A stretch of 64,000 nt of DNA. Origin: Adineta vaga. Taxonomy: Eukaryota; Rotifera. This document shows, one piece after another, positions 1-12,800 of the stretch. The notes under the pieces are model-generated. The model was not told the DNA's origin. It saw only the letters and a list, made by a program, of their open reading frames with translations, and searched no databases. The DNA is taken from NCBI GenBank assembly GCA_021613535.1, contig CP075497.1, forward strand, positions 3,596,001-3,660,000, read 5' to 3'. The number at the start of each line of letters is the position of its first letter. The stretch's first letter is position 1. The position numbers were made by a program, and so were the translations under genes.

Positions 1-501
1 CGAAGTTTGATATTGCAATTTCTTGGCGTTTTCAATTTGATTTCGAAAGAGTTTTTCAATAATTGAAGAATTTTCATAACCTTGTTTTTCAAGCCATTCA
101 ATTTGTAATTCTTGTGCACGATTATGTGTATCTAAATGGCAACATTTCAGTATTGTTGTACAAAGTATTTCAGTAAGCTTGGATAATTCACGATATTCAT
201 CAATAATACGTTCACCATCAATACTATGCAATGATGGAATCGTTGCAAATCTTGAAGGTTGAATCAATGTAGCTAGACCAAGATCAGTTGTTGTAGTAGG
301 CGGACGATTAGAACCAACTTTAGCCCATGCTATACCACGAAAAGGACCTTGAAACGTATCAGAAGGATTCGATACAATCACACGTGGTCGAATGTATTGT
401 ATAACTGGTGAATCATATTTGGATGATGGCGATTTTGCTCGATGATATTCACTAGATTTATATTTCGTATCATCAAATTTTACAACACTGTTCGAAGGCA
501 T
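1..501 (-). CDS. Unrecognised protein, 5' part only (runs off left edge)
   Basis: An open frame of 167 codons starts with ATG at 501 and stays open to the window edge, so the C-terminal part is missing. No intron is needed in this stretch. The N-terminus is polar (MPSNSVVKFDDTKYKSSEYH), followed by a Pro/Arg segment (YIRPRVIVSNPSD) and a segment with a hydrophobic pattern containing WLEKQGYENSS near the cut edge. There is no signal peptide, membrane segment or domain I recognise. Codon use matches the neighbours (A/T-ending codons), which supports it being coding. The start is the first ATG after an A-rich stretch. Function unknown. Confidence 0.7.
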   Translation of the reverse strand, partial: MPSNSVVKFDDTKYKSSEYHRAKSPSSKYDSPVIQYIRPRVIVSNPSDTFQGPFRGIAWAKVGSNRPPTTTTDLGLATLIQPSRFATIPSLHSIDGERIIDEYRELSKLTEILCTTILKCCHLDTHNRAQELQIEWLEKQGYENSSIIEKLFRNQIENAKKLQYQTS

Positions 502-1242
502 CTTTTTTTTGTCAAATAAACAGATTCGAAATTACAGTTACTCGACAATTTTCCCTTTTATCAAAAAATTGATAACGATAGACCGATCCTTTTTGTTTTA
601 GTTTTAATGGTAAATGAAATACCGCAGATAAGTTTATTTTTATTTTAAATATTAAATTGTCTTTTCTTGCGTTTTTATTTGGTCTACTATCAACTCACTT
701 TACTACGAAGATAATATTCTGTTTGACTTGTATTTGCAAACTTGAAAAGAAAAAAAGATATTTTGACGAGTAATGTTTCGGTGTTACTTAAGATTCTTCT
801 ACGTTTTCTGATATTATCTACATTAAAGTATTGATAAAAATATTTATTCCGAAGTAAAGATATCATTTAACGTATAATCGATCATCTCAGATGAAGTTCT
901 TGATATTTAAGGACATCGTACAATAATCTGTTGTCATCAAATAGCAACAGACATAGTTGATAACCTTCAATAGATCTTTCCATAACATTTTGTAGAAAAC
1001 TGCATGATCTTAGGGATTCTTTGACATTCTGATTCTCATTTTGTTCACTTGATAAAAAATTTTGAAAATAAATAGCTCGAATAAGAAAAATGAAGTGTTA
1101 ACAAAACAAAATTCCTTTCGAGTTAATAAAGAAAAAAAAATTGCCTACAAAAAACAGAACAAAGAAACTGTTTCTAGTACTACTAGAAAAACACACACAC
1201 GCACACGCATTCAAGCTGAGATAAGGCATATTTTGTAGAAGA
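502..1242. other. Intergenic, no gene seen
   Basis: AT-rich spacer of about 740 bases between two minus-strand genes. It must hold the 3' UTR of the STARD7-like gene and the promoter of the left-edge gene. A short AC-rich tract lies at 1193-1210. Short open frames here have no protein-like composition. Confidence 0.6.
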
Positions 1243-2596
1243 TCAATTAGATATATCGTCAAAAAAACGACATTGAGGTAACGAATCAATGCTGAGAAAT
1301 TGTTTAGCTAGAAAACATTACGATCAGAAATATTATCACCAATGAAAATATCTTACATTTCGGTAGTTGTTTTGCTGCAATATGTAATTTTTCTACAAAA
1401 TTTGGAATACCTAAACAAAAGTAAACAATAAAATTCCTGATTTATCTACGAAGAACAAATGTAATATTACCACTCTGTGCTAAATATGAATAAGTCGATG
1501 TCGGCATGGAAGCTTTAGCATCTTCATGATATGTTAATAAAAATTTTATTCCTTTCTAGAAGAAAACAAGAAAAAAAAGAAATGAAATAGTAAAAACATA
1601 ATCTTGTCTGTTCCTACTTCATCAAGTTTGGTTTTTGATTGAATTATCATTGATGATTCATATTTATTCACTCGAACACATTTTTTATCATCATGAACAT
1701 TCGGATGATTAATTGAATGACATTTAATAACAATTTTTGGTGGAATATTCGTTGATGTATCGAAACAATAACGTCGAACATAGAGATAATCACGATGATT
1801 AAATGGAAATGGAAATTTTTGTATCCAATGAACAATATCACTTTGAGTACTTTCATTCGCATCAACTACCGATAATCTTAATGCATGATCATCCCAATTC
1901 ATTCGATAATCAAGATCAAGCTATTCATAGAAATGAAAAACAAATGATTCATTTCAAGAAATTTTACTTACTTGTACTTGAAAAAATACTAATGCAGATA
2001 TGTCATTGAATGTTCCAAAAACTACAAAAAATCAAATGAAAATTTGATCATTGGAAATATTTATTCTATATTCTTACTTTTATATGAATAAACTTGTAAT
2101 TCATCATCATATTTACGAAAAAGCATCAAATGATCTTTACGAAGAAGTTTTTCCCAACCTAATGAAGTCAATACATCATTCACTTGACTATTCGTCATAT
2201 TTAATAGATAATCATCAGAACAGGCTTCTTGTCTAAACAAATCAATTTTGAAAAAGATCGTCTATCTTGTTTTTCTTCTACTTACAATTCTCTGTCGCTA
2301 ACTCCATCATTTTCCCATGAAAATACTGTAGCTGCAGCTGTTAATGCTCCAATAACTGATGATGCAAATAATGTCGATGGTATTCGCGATTTTTTCTTTG
2401 AATATTTCCATCTCTCATCTTCTGTTTTCTTCCAATCGAATTTCTTCAATGAAATCTGATCAATTTTATGATTATTAATGAATAATAGTGGACTAAACGA
2501 GAAAATATAACGATGTCGTTTACATTCATTGCAAAGCATTTTCAACGGCCATTTATTCATCGATGTAGAACATCGAATAAACCATTCAATCCACAT
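1243..2596 (-). CDS. STARD7: STARD7-like START-domain lipid transfer protein
   Basis: Spliced gene of about six exons. The START domain reads in order: YSYK|VFGTFNDIS, LDLDYRMNWDDHALRLSVV, DIVHWIQKFPFPFNHRDYLY, VRRYCFDTS, CVRVNKYESSMII, LLTYHEDAKASMP, and the last helix IPNFVEKLHIAAKQLPK. The order and wording follow animal STARD7, which binds phosphatidylcholine and carries it to mitochondria. The N-terminus is basic and ends in a hydrophobic stretch (STLFASSVIGALTAAATVFS), as in the mitochondrial precursor of STARD7. I chose ATG 2596 because a splice acceptor (pyrimidine tract, CTAG, AG at 2607-2608) lies 10 nt before it; ATG 2650 is an alternative. The stop at 1243-1245 needs a final short exon, less certain than the rest. 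The gene lies about 150 nt downstream of the SLC27-like gene on the same strand. Confidence 0.85.
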
Positions 2597-2750
2597 CTGT
2601 TCTTTTCTAGAAAAAAAAGGGCGGAATCGAAAATTACAAAAGCACATCATTTTTATCTAACGAATTTTAATAGATTAAAAAAACAAACAAATAAAATTAT
2701 TTCGTATCATTACTGTTCACACATATTACAAAATGAGCAGAAAACGTTTA

Positions 2751-5208
2751 TCAAAATCGAACTTTTTCTTTTAAAATTAAATCATGAATTTCTCGGGTTA
2801 ACTCTTCGTAACTTTGTTTTTGTTGATTTAAATAATAGATTGGTTCATTAATTCGATTCAGATCATAAGCTTCTTCTTGAAAGACAGTTTTTTTCACTTT
2901 AAATGTTCCAGTTAATTCAATATGTTTTGTTAAACGTATAAAACATGGACGAGCATACGAAGGTAAACCTTGTTTCTTCAATTCATTTGCTAATGTTGAC
3001 ATATCAATCGAAGACGTTAAATCATCAAGAATAACAGCCATTCCTGCTTTTCCTTCCGATTCTAAATCAAACGTAGATTAGATTTGATCATTATCTCGAG
3101 CAAAATTATAATCAAACCTGGTACAGAAACACCGAAAACAACAACATCATTTCGTTTAAGAATATTCATCAGAATATTTTCAACTTCTACAGTCGAAACA
3201 TTTTCCCCTTTCCATCGAAATGTATCACCCGTTCGATCACAAAAATAAAAATATCCATATTTATCTGCATAGATAACATCACCTATTTATATCAACAAGA
3301 AAATAATGATCATTTTCAATCTTATTCATTCTTACCGGTATTAAATGCTTTATCACCGATTTTATAAACATTCTCGATAATTTTTCGATTTGTACCTGAA
3401 GGATTATTTACATAACCATCAAATTCATTGAAGACACTTTTCTTAATCATTCCTATTAATAAACCACGTTCATCTGTTTTACATGGTATACATAGTTGAG
3501 TTTTTTCATCACGTAATGGTTCCATTGTTTCCGGATCAAATCGTACAAGTAAGGAGCCAAGAATTCTAGGAACAATAACAGAAAAAAATCCACAAGCACC
3601 GGGATGACAATCGATATTAACTAGAAAAATGAATCAATTTATATGAACTTAATTTTTTAATAAGAAATTCATTTACAAAAATAAGCATTGCTTTCAGTAG
3701 CACCATAGAATTCATAAATATTTCGTATATTAAATCGTTTGGAAAATGGTTTCCAAAGATTTTGTCGAAGACCATTACCCGAACAAAATTTTATGGAATG
3801 TTTTTGATCATATTCACTTGATGGTTGAGCAAGTAAAAAGCGACATAATTCTCCTACATAAGTAAAACCCTTTTGAATTAGAAAGCACAAGCAAATATTT
3901 AATAGAAATCCTGTTAAAATAGAACATACGGTACATTGATATTTAACACAATCTTTCCAAAAATTTGATGCAGAAAATTTTTTTCGTAATACAGTTGTAC
4001 ACCCACCGAGCAAACTAAATTATTAAACAGAAGTTGACAATCTTTTGTTGGATATTTATTTAAACATACCTATAGGTAATACAGACCCAACCACCTGTAA
4101 AAAGTTGATTTGATGTGACAACATGAAAAATGATTTCGAGAATAACTTACCGAGTGAATGGTAAAGTGGAAGTGTATTGTACATGATATCTTCAGGTTTG
4201 ATACCTGTTGCACAAAGAAAACCATATGAACCAAGAAGGAATCTAGAGGAAGAGTATTCAATTCATACAAAATCATACTTGAAAGTACGCTTGACAAACC
4301 GTGCATGTTTAATTACTGCTGCTTTAGGTAAACCTGTTGTACCAGAAGTGAATATATAAAAAACTGGATCTACGAAAAGAATAAATTAATATTTCGATGA
4401 AAGAGAATCAATCGATTGTTTGTTAGTATACATTTAAAATCACATGGAAGAGGATTAGGTGGTTGAATTGAACATACTTGCAATTGTTCATATAATTGAA
4501 TTGTTTCAAAAGATGTTGATATAGATTCGGAATTACTATTATGAATTTTCGTTGTTGATGATTCTTTTGGATCAAATAGATATACTTTTTTTATATCTAA
4601 TTCTTTCAATTCCGCTTCAATTTCTATTTGAAATTAAAAAAAAGTAATTTCGAAATTCTTTAAACAAAAATAATTCATCTTACCTGGAAGAATTTGTTTT
4701 GATGTAATGATACTTTTAGCATTAACTGTACGAATTGAATGTAGAAGTGGTTTTGCACGAAGATTGGTATTGATTAGAGCTGTTATACAACCAATTTTAC
4801 TCAATCCAATCCATACACATGGATATTCAAGTGAATTTTCAAGTACAAGTGCAATCACATCACCACGTGTAAAACCTTCCGCAGAAAAAAAATTCGCCAA
4901 TTGATTGGTTAAATCTTCAATCTAAATTTATGAAAAATAAAACAACAAAAAATATGTTTTTTCTTTCAACTAACTTGTTGAAATGAAAGTGATTTGTCTT
5001 CGAGGATAAAACATGGTTTTGTTTGATAGCGTTTGACATTTTCACGAAAAATATGTATAAAATCTCGTTTCCGAAATGTATTGTATTTGATTATAAGATG
5101 ATATTTAGTCAATACACATAAACCAGTAAGATCACGTGTTAAAGTTTTAATAACAATAAAGAAAAATTTCAATGTTTGTACAATGGAAGTCCAAATTCTA
5201 TCAAACAT
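2751..5208 (-). CDS. SLC27A: Long-chain fatty acid transport protein / very-long-chain acyl-CoA synthetase
   Basis: Spliced gene encoding a protein of about 600 residues. The N-terminus ([20 protein letters not shown]) is membrane-embedding. The AMP-binding motif is present ([14 protein letters not shown], about 4320-4370), then NTLPLYHS, the family segment [47 protein letters not shown], and the C-terminal adenylation subdomain with [20 protein letters not shown] (FATP/VLACS motif), [11 protein letters not shown] and LTGTFKVKK. These are characteristic of SLC27 proteins, which activate long-chain fatty acids to CoA esters at membranes and so drive uptake. One intron (4243-4278) is only 36 nt, yet splicing it restores the family reading frame. 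The acceptor-like TTATTCTAG abuts the ATG directly. Which SLC27 paralogue (1/4-like is my impression) cannot be settled by eye. Confidence 0.93.
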
Positions 5209-5762
5209 CTAGAATAATAAAGATTCTAATTGAATATATATTTTGCGATGTATACATATATGAGGGCAAGTCTATAAAGGTAAATAAGTGTACGCATGAC
5301 TATTACACAAAGTGACAGATTGAATGAAATTTTATTCGTCGATATTTTCATTAAGGAAAACGTTGTACTAGTAAGTCTTTATATAAGTTTTCATTTGAAT
5401 AAACAAATATATCTATAATACTATGATCATCTCTAAGTTCGTACTTAATTACTGAGAAAGAAAAGAAAAATTCTTTATTCTTCGAAAAAAAACAAGAGCA
5501 AAAGCAAAAAAGGACGTACGAAACGTATGCTGATGATATATTCAGGGTCAAAGTACAACCACACAGTTCGAACCTTTTTTTTTCAAAGTCGTAAAATACA
5601 GGCACAATGTGTGTTTAATATGTTTACAGAGAGAGTGAGAAAAACGAAACGAGAGAGAGAAAGAAAGAAAAACAGTATGATAATAATAATAGTAATAAGC
5701 AAAAGAGATAAGTTACACACAAAACATATAAAACACTGTTGTTAACGTATGATTTTCTTCAT
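5209..5762. other. Intergenic, no gene seen
   Basis: About 550 bases between the stop of the Arkadia-like gene and the start of the SLC27-like gene, both on the minus strand. AT-rich with purine-rich runs (GAGAGA/GAAAGAAA near 5630-5670). The pyrimidine tract plus AG ending at 5209 (minus sense) looks like the splice or trans-splice acceptor of the SLC27 gene. Confidence 0.6.
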
Positions 5763-8280
5763 CTAACAAACATAATCGCCAAAATCTCCTCGAAAATCAA
5801 TATCAATACGACAGATTGGACATCGTTTACTTTGAGTTAACCATCTATCCACACATTCAATATGAAATAGATGCATACATGGTAAACGACGAACATCATC
5901 ATTATGATCGAATTCACATAGACATATAGTACATTTTTCATCGGCTAATATCGTTCGTTTTTCATATTTATATGATAATGTTCGAGCATTAATATGTTCT
6001 TGATTTGCGCCTATATTACCACCATTATTTAAACCATTTAGCTGTTCTTCCATACGTAATAATTCTTCGACGACATGTTCAGCACGTTCACTATTTAGAA
6101 ACGGATGATGATGATGGTGATGATGATGACTACGTAGTAGAAGTGGATTACGAAATGGACGAAATAATAAAGGCGTCGATGGCCATTGATTATTTTGTGT
6201 TGTCGTATTTATTGCTACGTGCATACTCGGATTAGTTGTGCCTAATGTTAAATTATATGTATTCGCCGATGATGATGCTGCAGTTGCTGGTTGTATTGTT
6301 AAATGAGCATGAATATTATTGTTTGTTGTTGTTGCTGTTGGATGAGTTAGAATAGCATGTAATTGTTGATTAGCAGTGAGTATTGTAGTCGTAGGTGAAG
6401 AGGCAGAAGATAAAGTTTGATGTTGAAATGAACTAAGTCGTTGTCGACGCAATTCAGATGTTAATTGTTGACGATATTGATGACGTAAATGAGCAGGATT
6501 GTGATTATGATTATGATTGTGATTATGATTATGATGATGATGATGAAAATGAAGATGTTGAACGGGTGGAGGTTGCGGAAGAGAGGCAAGTGCAACTAAA
6601 CAAATTCATATTGGAAAATATTGATCTTTCCAATTCTAAAAACAAACAAAAAAACGAACTTACCGGCACTAGCAGCAGCAGCAGCTAGAGCAACAGTTTG
6701 TTGACTTGTTGCTGTTAAAGTTGGAATAGCATTAGGTGTTTGATTAGGAGGATAAACAATAAAAGGTGATATAGATGCAGTTGAAGATGAATTTGATCCG
6801 TTTGATGGAGTTATTACTGTAGAACTATTTGGTGTACGATGTGAACATGAACACGAAGAATTTGAAGGAATTGGTGTTGGTAAAGGATGTCTCCTGGAAG
6901 ATAAAAGTTGTCGAGGAAAGGTTGACGCTACTGTCGGAGTCGTTGACAATGTTTGTGATTGTTGTTGCTGTTGATTAGAATATAATGTAGGATAATAGGA
7001 AATCGATCTTGATTGTTGTTGTTGTTGCTGCTGCTGCTGCTGCTGTTGTTGTTGTTGTTGTTGTTGCTGTTGAATAGATCGAAAATGATTTGTATGAGCA
7101 GTTATATTTGATGGTAATAATGAATCTTGTTTTGTTTGATCAACAATAAGATTATTACTATTTGACAATAATGATGATGATGGTCTTTGACTAAATAGAG
7201 CACTTGATGAATCATCATCATCATCATCGTCATCGTCATCTTCATCATCATCTTCTTCATCACTATCGTCACTTGATTCGATACTTGTTGTTATTGTTGT
7301 TGTTTGTCGTCGTTGAGTATCCATTGCATTCGATTCATCATACAATGAAGCAGTAACAGCAGCAGCTATACAAGCTGCAGCAGTAGCACGTGATGACGCT
7401 AAATCATTTGTAGTTGTAGATGCTGATGAAAAAATTCGTCGAGCAGAATTACTAAATGTATCATTTTCATCATCATCTGACGAACATTCTTGAACTTGTA
7501 ATTGACGAGAAGATACTATATATACATAGAAAGAAAATGATTAATTTCTAGTTATTTACTCTTTCTTTTCTTTTATAAAATAATGTACCTGTGGATGACT
7601 GTATAGGACGAAAACGTTTCGGTAGACTACGACCATCATTAATTATTGAATTGGATGAAGAAAAATCATATTCATTTGATATAGAACGTCTTTTTCGATT
7701 ATTCGTAGATGCTGAAGATGCTATTGAATTCGATGTTGATGAATTATTACATAGATTTTCATAATAATTACGAATAAGTGTATTACTATTTGATACTATC
7801 GAAGCAGCTGTAGTGGCAGCAGTCGATTGTTGATCATTTGTAGGTAGAGATGAAGGCATTGTGGGATTAAATTTATCAAGTAAAGTTTTATATCGTGGTA
7901 AAGTTGTTGTTGCTGCTGCATTTGTCATTGTAGACGATGACGAAGTCGATGAAGAAGGTGAATCTAATATAATAAATAACATTTTTATTTCTTTCAAAAT
8001 GAAGAAAAATCAGATTTTTACCACTGTATGTATGCGTAGTAACGGTATAAGGTGTTGGAGGTCGACTATTTCTGGATAAATCATTATTATTATGCGTAGT
8101 TCCATTAGTAAGAAAATCATTTAATGTCGTTTGATTAACATTTTGTTGATGATGAATAAGAAGAGCAGCGGCTGCAGCAGCTGGTTCAACAGCAAGAAAT
8201 TCAGCAAATGCAGCATTCATTGCGGATGCGACTTCTTCAGGACTAACAATCGATGATTGATGTTGTTGTACGGCACTCAT
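5763..8280 (-). CDS. Arkadia-like RING-H2 E3 ubiquitin ligase
   Basis: Four exons; ATG at 8280, stop at 5763-5765. The last ~70 residues carry a RING-H2 domain: [40 protein letters not shown]. All eight zinc ligands are present and the wording is closest to Arkadia/RNF111 and ARK2C (RNF165), nuclear E3s that enhance TGF-beta/BMP signalling. A segment just upstream ([12 protein letters not shown]) resembles the conserved region before the Arkadia RING. The rest is low complexity: Ala-rich near the N-terminus, Ser/Asn/Thr-rich tracts, a basic RKRR motif (candidate nuclear signal), a long Asp/Glu run (about 7215-7280), a Gln run of about 20 (7010-7075) and a His-Asn repeat (about 6495-6545). The RING is certain; the Arkadia assignment is inferred from it. 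Confidence 0.85.
7010..7075 (-). repeat. Poly-glutamine tract in the Arkadia-like gene
   Basis: Mixed TTG/CTG triplets on the plus strand read as about 20 Gln codons (CAA and CAG) on the minus strand. Mixed codons suggest selection or old age rather than a recent pure-triplet expansion. Confidence 0.85.
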
Positions 8281-9823
8281 ACGTAGGTATAAATATCTCG
8301 ACGTATGTATATATGTGCACGCTCTGTTTTATTTTTTGTTGTTTTTCTTCAATGAAAAAAAATGGAATCGTAAAGCTTTGGAAATAAATAATAAAATAAT
8401 AATTCAGTCTTTGTGGTTTTTTCCTGTCTTTACATATATATATTCTCTTGTCTTGTTTACTGCATCCAGAAATATACGACGAACGATTCACTCAATCCTT
8501 AGCCTTGTTGCTCGATTTTCTCGTCCAGTACAAAATATAACGACAACGTTCGCTTGCTTGGTTGCTTGCCCTCGTTACTATTGCTGCTTCTCTTTTTCTT
8601 CTTTTTTTTTCTTTTTTTCTTTTCTTTCGCTCGTCGCCCGTTGCTCGGAGAATGAGAGTGCATAGCACACTAGCGCGTGCGTGTGCACATACTCGCCCTC
8701 GCGCTCGCGATAACAAATGTTTTTCTTCGATGTACTATGCGTCGATGTGTGTGTGTGTGTGTTGTTCATCTCTAAAATCTATTTCTCGACCGTCGTTGTG
8801 TAGCCTCGTTCTTTCTCCCCTTTTTCTTTCTCCATCTCTCTCTCTCTATTCCTATTTCTATGCCTTTCTCGTATGCACATACGTTCGAGAACAATTTTGA
8901 CAAAAAATTGGAGAAGAACATGAGTGAGAAAAAGAAAAGAGGCCATATGGTGCCGGGACCCAATTTTGTTTCTCTAAAATAGGTACGAACACTCCATTCG
9001 GTTGAAGAGAGAACAAGTACGAACGACAGAACGAAAGGAGAAGCAACTGTGATGAACATACTATCATAATTTGACTATTTTGTTCGATCTATACGAAGGA
9101 CATTCTTGTAAAAAGTATGGAATGATAAGAAAAACGAGAAGTAGCAGTAGTAACAGAGAGAAGAACGTGAAGTTTTTCTCGAGAAAGCCTATATCTATCA
9201 ACGACGTCATGATGACAACAATGTTGCAAGTGCAAAAGAAAAACGATCAATAGACGGCTAGAGAGATATTTAGTACAAGAGAATGTAAAGAAGAGGCAAA
9301 GCAAGAAAGAGAGTAGGGATAAACGACTGATGAGGAGAACAACCTTTTTATAACACACATACACACACATTCGGCTCGAGCACGCATAGCCATGAATGTC
9401 GAATGCGCCGCAAGTAGAGACGACGACCGTCGAGCAAATCATGAATGATGAAGGGAACGAGGATGTATGTATGTGTGTTTGTCACAAGGAGAGAAGAGAA
9501 GAAAAAAAACGAGAGAAAAAAGACGCGCAAGGAAGATTTTGGAGGCGTGTACACGGTGAGAGAATCACACATCAATATATTTCTCATTACGGTTTCTTTT
9601 TTCAAACAAATTTTGTCTATTCAAACACGCATTATCAATAAATGAAAACACTAAGAAAAAAGATCATATCAACACATTTTTCTTTCTTTCTTCTATTTCT
9701 ATTTCTTTTTTTTTCAGTTTCGATAAACTAGATTAGAAAAAACAACACAAACAAAAGAAGAAAAAAAAGTGAACAATTAAATTAATAGAAAATTTTTCGT
9801 TCAGTTTGAAATTTTTCAATACA
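8281..9823. promoter_or_regulatory. CpG-dense upstream region of the Arkadia-like gene
   Basis: About 1.5 kb between the ATG of the Arkadia-like gene and the stop of mtEF-G1 without a credible gene. From about 8625 to 8712 the sequence is unusually GC- and CpG-rich for this window: I count 13 CpG in under 90 bases. A second, weaker CpG-containing patch lies at 9370-9560. There are also a (GT)n run at 8745-8762 and long pyrimidine and purine tracts. This composition suits a promoter and 5' UTR of the Arkadia-like gene. Open frames here are Arg/Ser/Lys-rich by-products of the composition. Confidence 0.5.
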
Positions 9824-12800
9824 TTAATTTCTCCGCCGTTGCTGTTGTTGTTGAGGGTGCTCAAGACTTTCTTGATATTGTTGAATAATTTTACTTGAAA
9901 TATCTGATCGAACTGGACAATAACGAGTATATTCCATAGAAAATTCACCTTTGCCTTGTGTATGTGAACGGATATCAGTTGAAAAACCAAACATATCATT
10001 TAATGGAATCTTTCATGGACAAAAGAAAAACGAAATATAATAAATTAGAATTCTTTTGAAATCAAATTCATTTTACTTCTGCTAACATTGTAAACCAATC
10101 TTCACGTGGTTCAATCGCTGATATAATACCAAAACGTTTGACAACTAATGAACTTACAGAGCTTTGAAATTCGATTGGTGCATTGATTTCAACTAACATG
10201 ACTGGTTCGATTAATTGCCATTGACCATACTCTTGTGCTAGATAAAAACGAATAAATCTATATAGAATTCAATATTCTGAATTATCAAATTTACTTTGAC
10301 GTATTGCTCCTTCAGCAGCTAACATAAATGCAAGTTCATTTGAATCAACAATGTGATTATCCCCTAAATCGAGATAATCAAATAGAAATTTGAAATAGAA
10401 ATTCTTTTCTTATACCATCTAATAAACGAAATTTAAGACCACTAATTTTATTTCCACTAAGAGAACCTTTCTCATAGGCACGCATTAAACCCTACGAAAT
10501 AGAAACATAACAATAGGAAAATTCTTCATTATAATGGTATTTTAAAGACAAACCTTTTTAATAGCTGGGATAAATTGTGATGGCACATTTGTTCCAGATG
10601 TTTCATCAGAAAATTCTTGAAAAAGAAAAGAATAGTCTGTGACCATTTTCAATACACGGACGTATTTCAATACATACCAACTGTAGCGAATTTTTCGGGT
10701 GATAATGGCTAGAAATAAAGTACAAATGGATCTTGAATGCTAACTTAATATCTATTAATATACTTCAAGAATGCCAATGACTCGAGCATATTGACCTGCA
10801 CCACCGGATTGTTTCTTATGAAGATAATCAAATCTTTACAAATATAAATACAATGAAAAGGATACATTATTTCTTTTGTTCTTACTTAATAGGACCAGCG
10901 AGAGATTCTCGAAAAGAAACTTTTGGTTTACCCATTTGAATTTTTACACCATATTCTCGTTGAATACGCTAAACAAAAACAAAAAGAGTGTTTTTCAGCA
11001 ACGTTTTCTTCTTCAAAATAAAATCATACTTGTGCATAAATATCTAATTGTAATTCTCCCATACCCATAGCGATTGATTCTTTGTTATCTTCATCATAAA
11101 CAATACGAAATGTTGGATCTTCTCGTGTAAATCTTCAAGAATAAGACAGTTTTATATTATTTAAAAAAAAGAAGAAACTTTACCTGGCAAGAGCGGCAGC
11201 AAATTTTTCGACATCATTCGTTGATAAACATTTGATCGACATCGATATAACTGGATCAGGTACAAAAATTGATTCCTATTACACATTTAAATATCGTCTT
11301 ATTGAATAAATGCTTTCAATATATTTACCATACTGATTTGATATGCTTTATCATTCACAAATGTGTCACCAGTAGCACAATCAAGACCATAAAACGCACA
11401 TATATCTCCTGCATAAGCTTCATCAACTTCCTAGAAAAGATGGAAATAACATTTAGTCTGTATTGAAAAAAACAGATAAGTGTAAGTTTATACTTCGGCT
11501 TTGTTCGAATGCATACGAACAAGTTTTGATACTCGTGCTCGTTTCATTGTACGTATATTATAAAGTGTATCACCACGTTTGACACCACCTTGATAAACAC
11601 GTACGTATGTTAATTGTGTTGCACTAGTATTACGACCACCAGCCTATATGAAATTCAGAAAATGTCTTTACTTGCATTATTTCTAAGATTTACTTCGATT
11701 TTAAAAGCAAAACCAACAAATGGTGCACCAAATGAACGTGTCGGATCAAGTTTAATTGTCTTTTTTTCTTTTCTAATAAATAATTGATAAAAAAATTCGA
11801 TAAAAAAACTATACAATTCATTCTCTACCCTAGTTCATCCAATGCAATATTTTCAACTTCAGCTGGATTTGGTAAATAACGATTTACATTATCAAGTAAT
11901 GGTTGAACACCTTTATTTTTCAAAGCTGATCCAACAAAGATCGGGTGAAATTTACGACTGATTACGCAACGACGAACTGCATCCTTTACAAAAAGAAAAT
12001 TTTCGTAAAAACTATTCGGAAAATATGTTGTCTACATACATGAATTTGTTGTTCATTCGGTTGTTCTTCATTCAGAAACATTTCACCAAGTTCATCATCA
12101 ACACCGGAGATGGTTTCTATTAGATACGACTATGATGATGATCAATTATAACTGATAACAAATTTTTTACCAATCAGATCGCGTCGTCTATCTTCACTTT
12201 CTTTTTTATATTGTTCAGGAATTTCTTCTACTGAGATTTCTTCTCTAAAGAACAAACATACGAATATTCATATAATAAATGTCATTTTTATGAAGATTAA
12301 AATCTTACCCATGTGGACCATTAAAATAAATTGCTTTACGTTCAATGAGATCGATAATACCTTTGAAATTTCCTTCTAAACCCATTGGGATTTGCACAAA
12401 AGCAGCATTATGACCAAGTTTTGATCTGATATACAAAACAAAAACAGATTTTAATCAAAATAAAAGAAACATTCAATACTTTAGTTGATTCATTGCACGA
12501 GTTGGATTAGCATTCATACGATCAAGTTTATTGATGAAAGTAAGAAATGGTACACGATATCGATTCAATTGTCTATTTACTGTCATTGTTTGCGATTGTA
12601 CACCACCAACACCACAGACAACAAGTATGGCACCATCAAGGACACGTAAAGAACGTTCAACTTCAACAGTAAAATCGACATGACCTAAAAAATAAATGAT
12701 TCATTCATAATTATGTGAAATAAGATGCTTTATGTACCAGGTGTGTCGATAATATTAATATTATGACCTTTCCATTCGACATAAGTTGCAGCCGATTGAA

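Noticed and set aside
8492-9605. Several overlapping open frames rich in Arg, Lys, Ser, Cys and Phe on both strands
   Set aside because: They follow from pyrimidine/purine tracts and the CpG patch, have no motif, and overlap each other on both strands; treated as promoter/UTR sequence.
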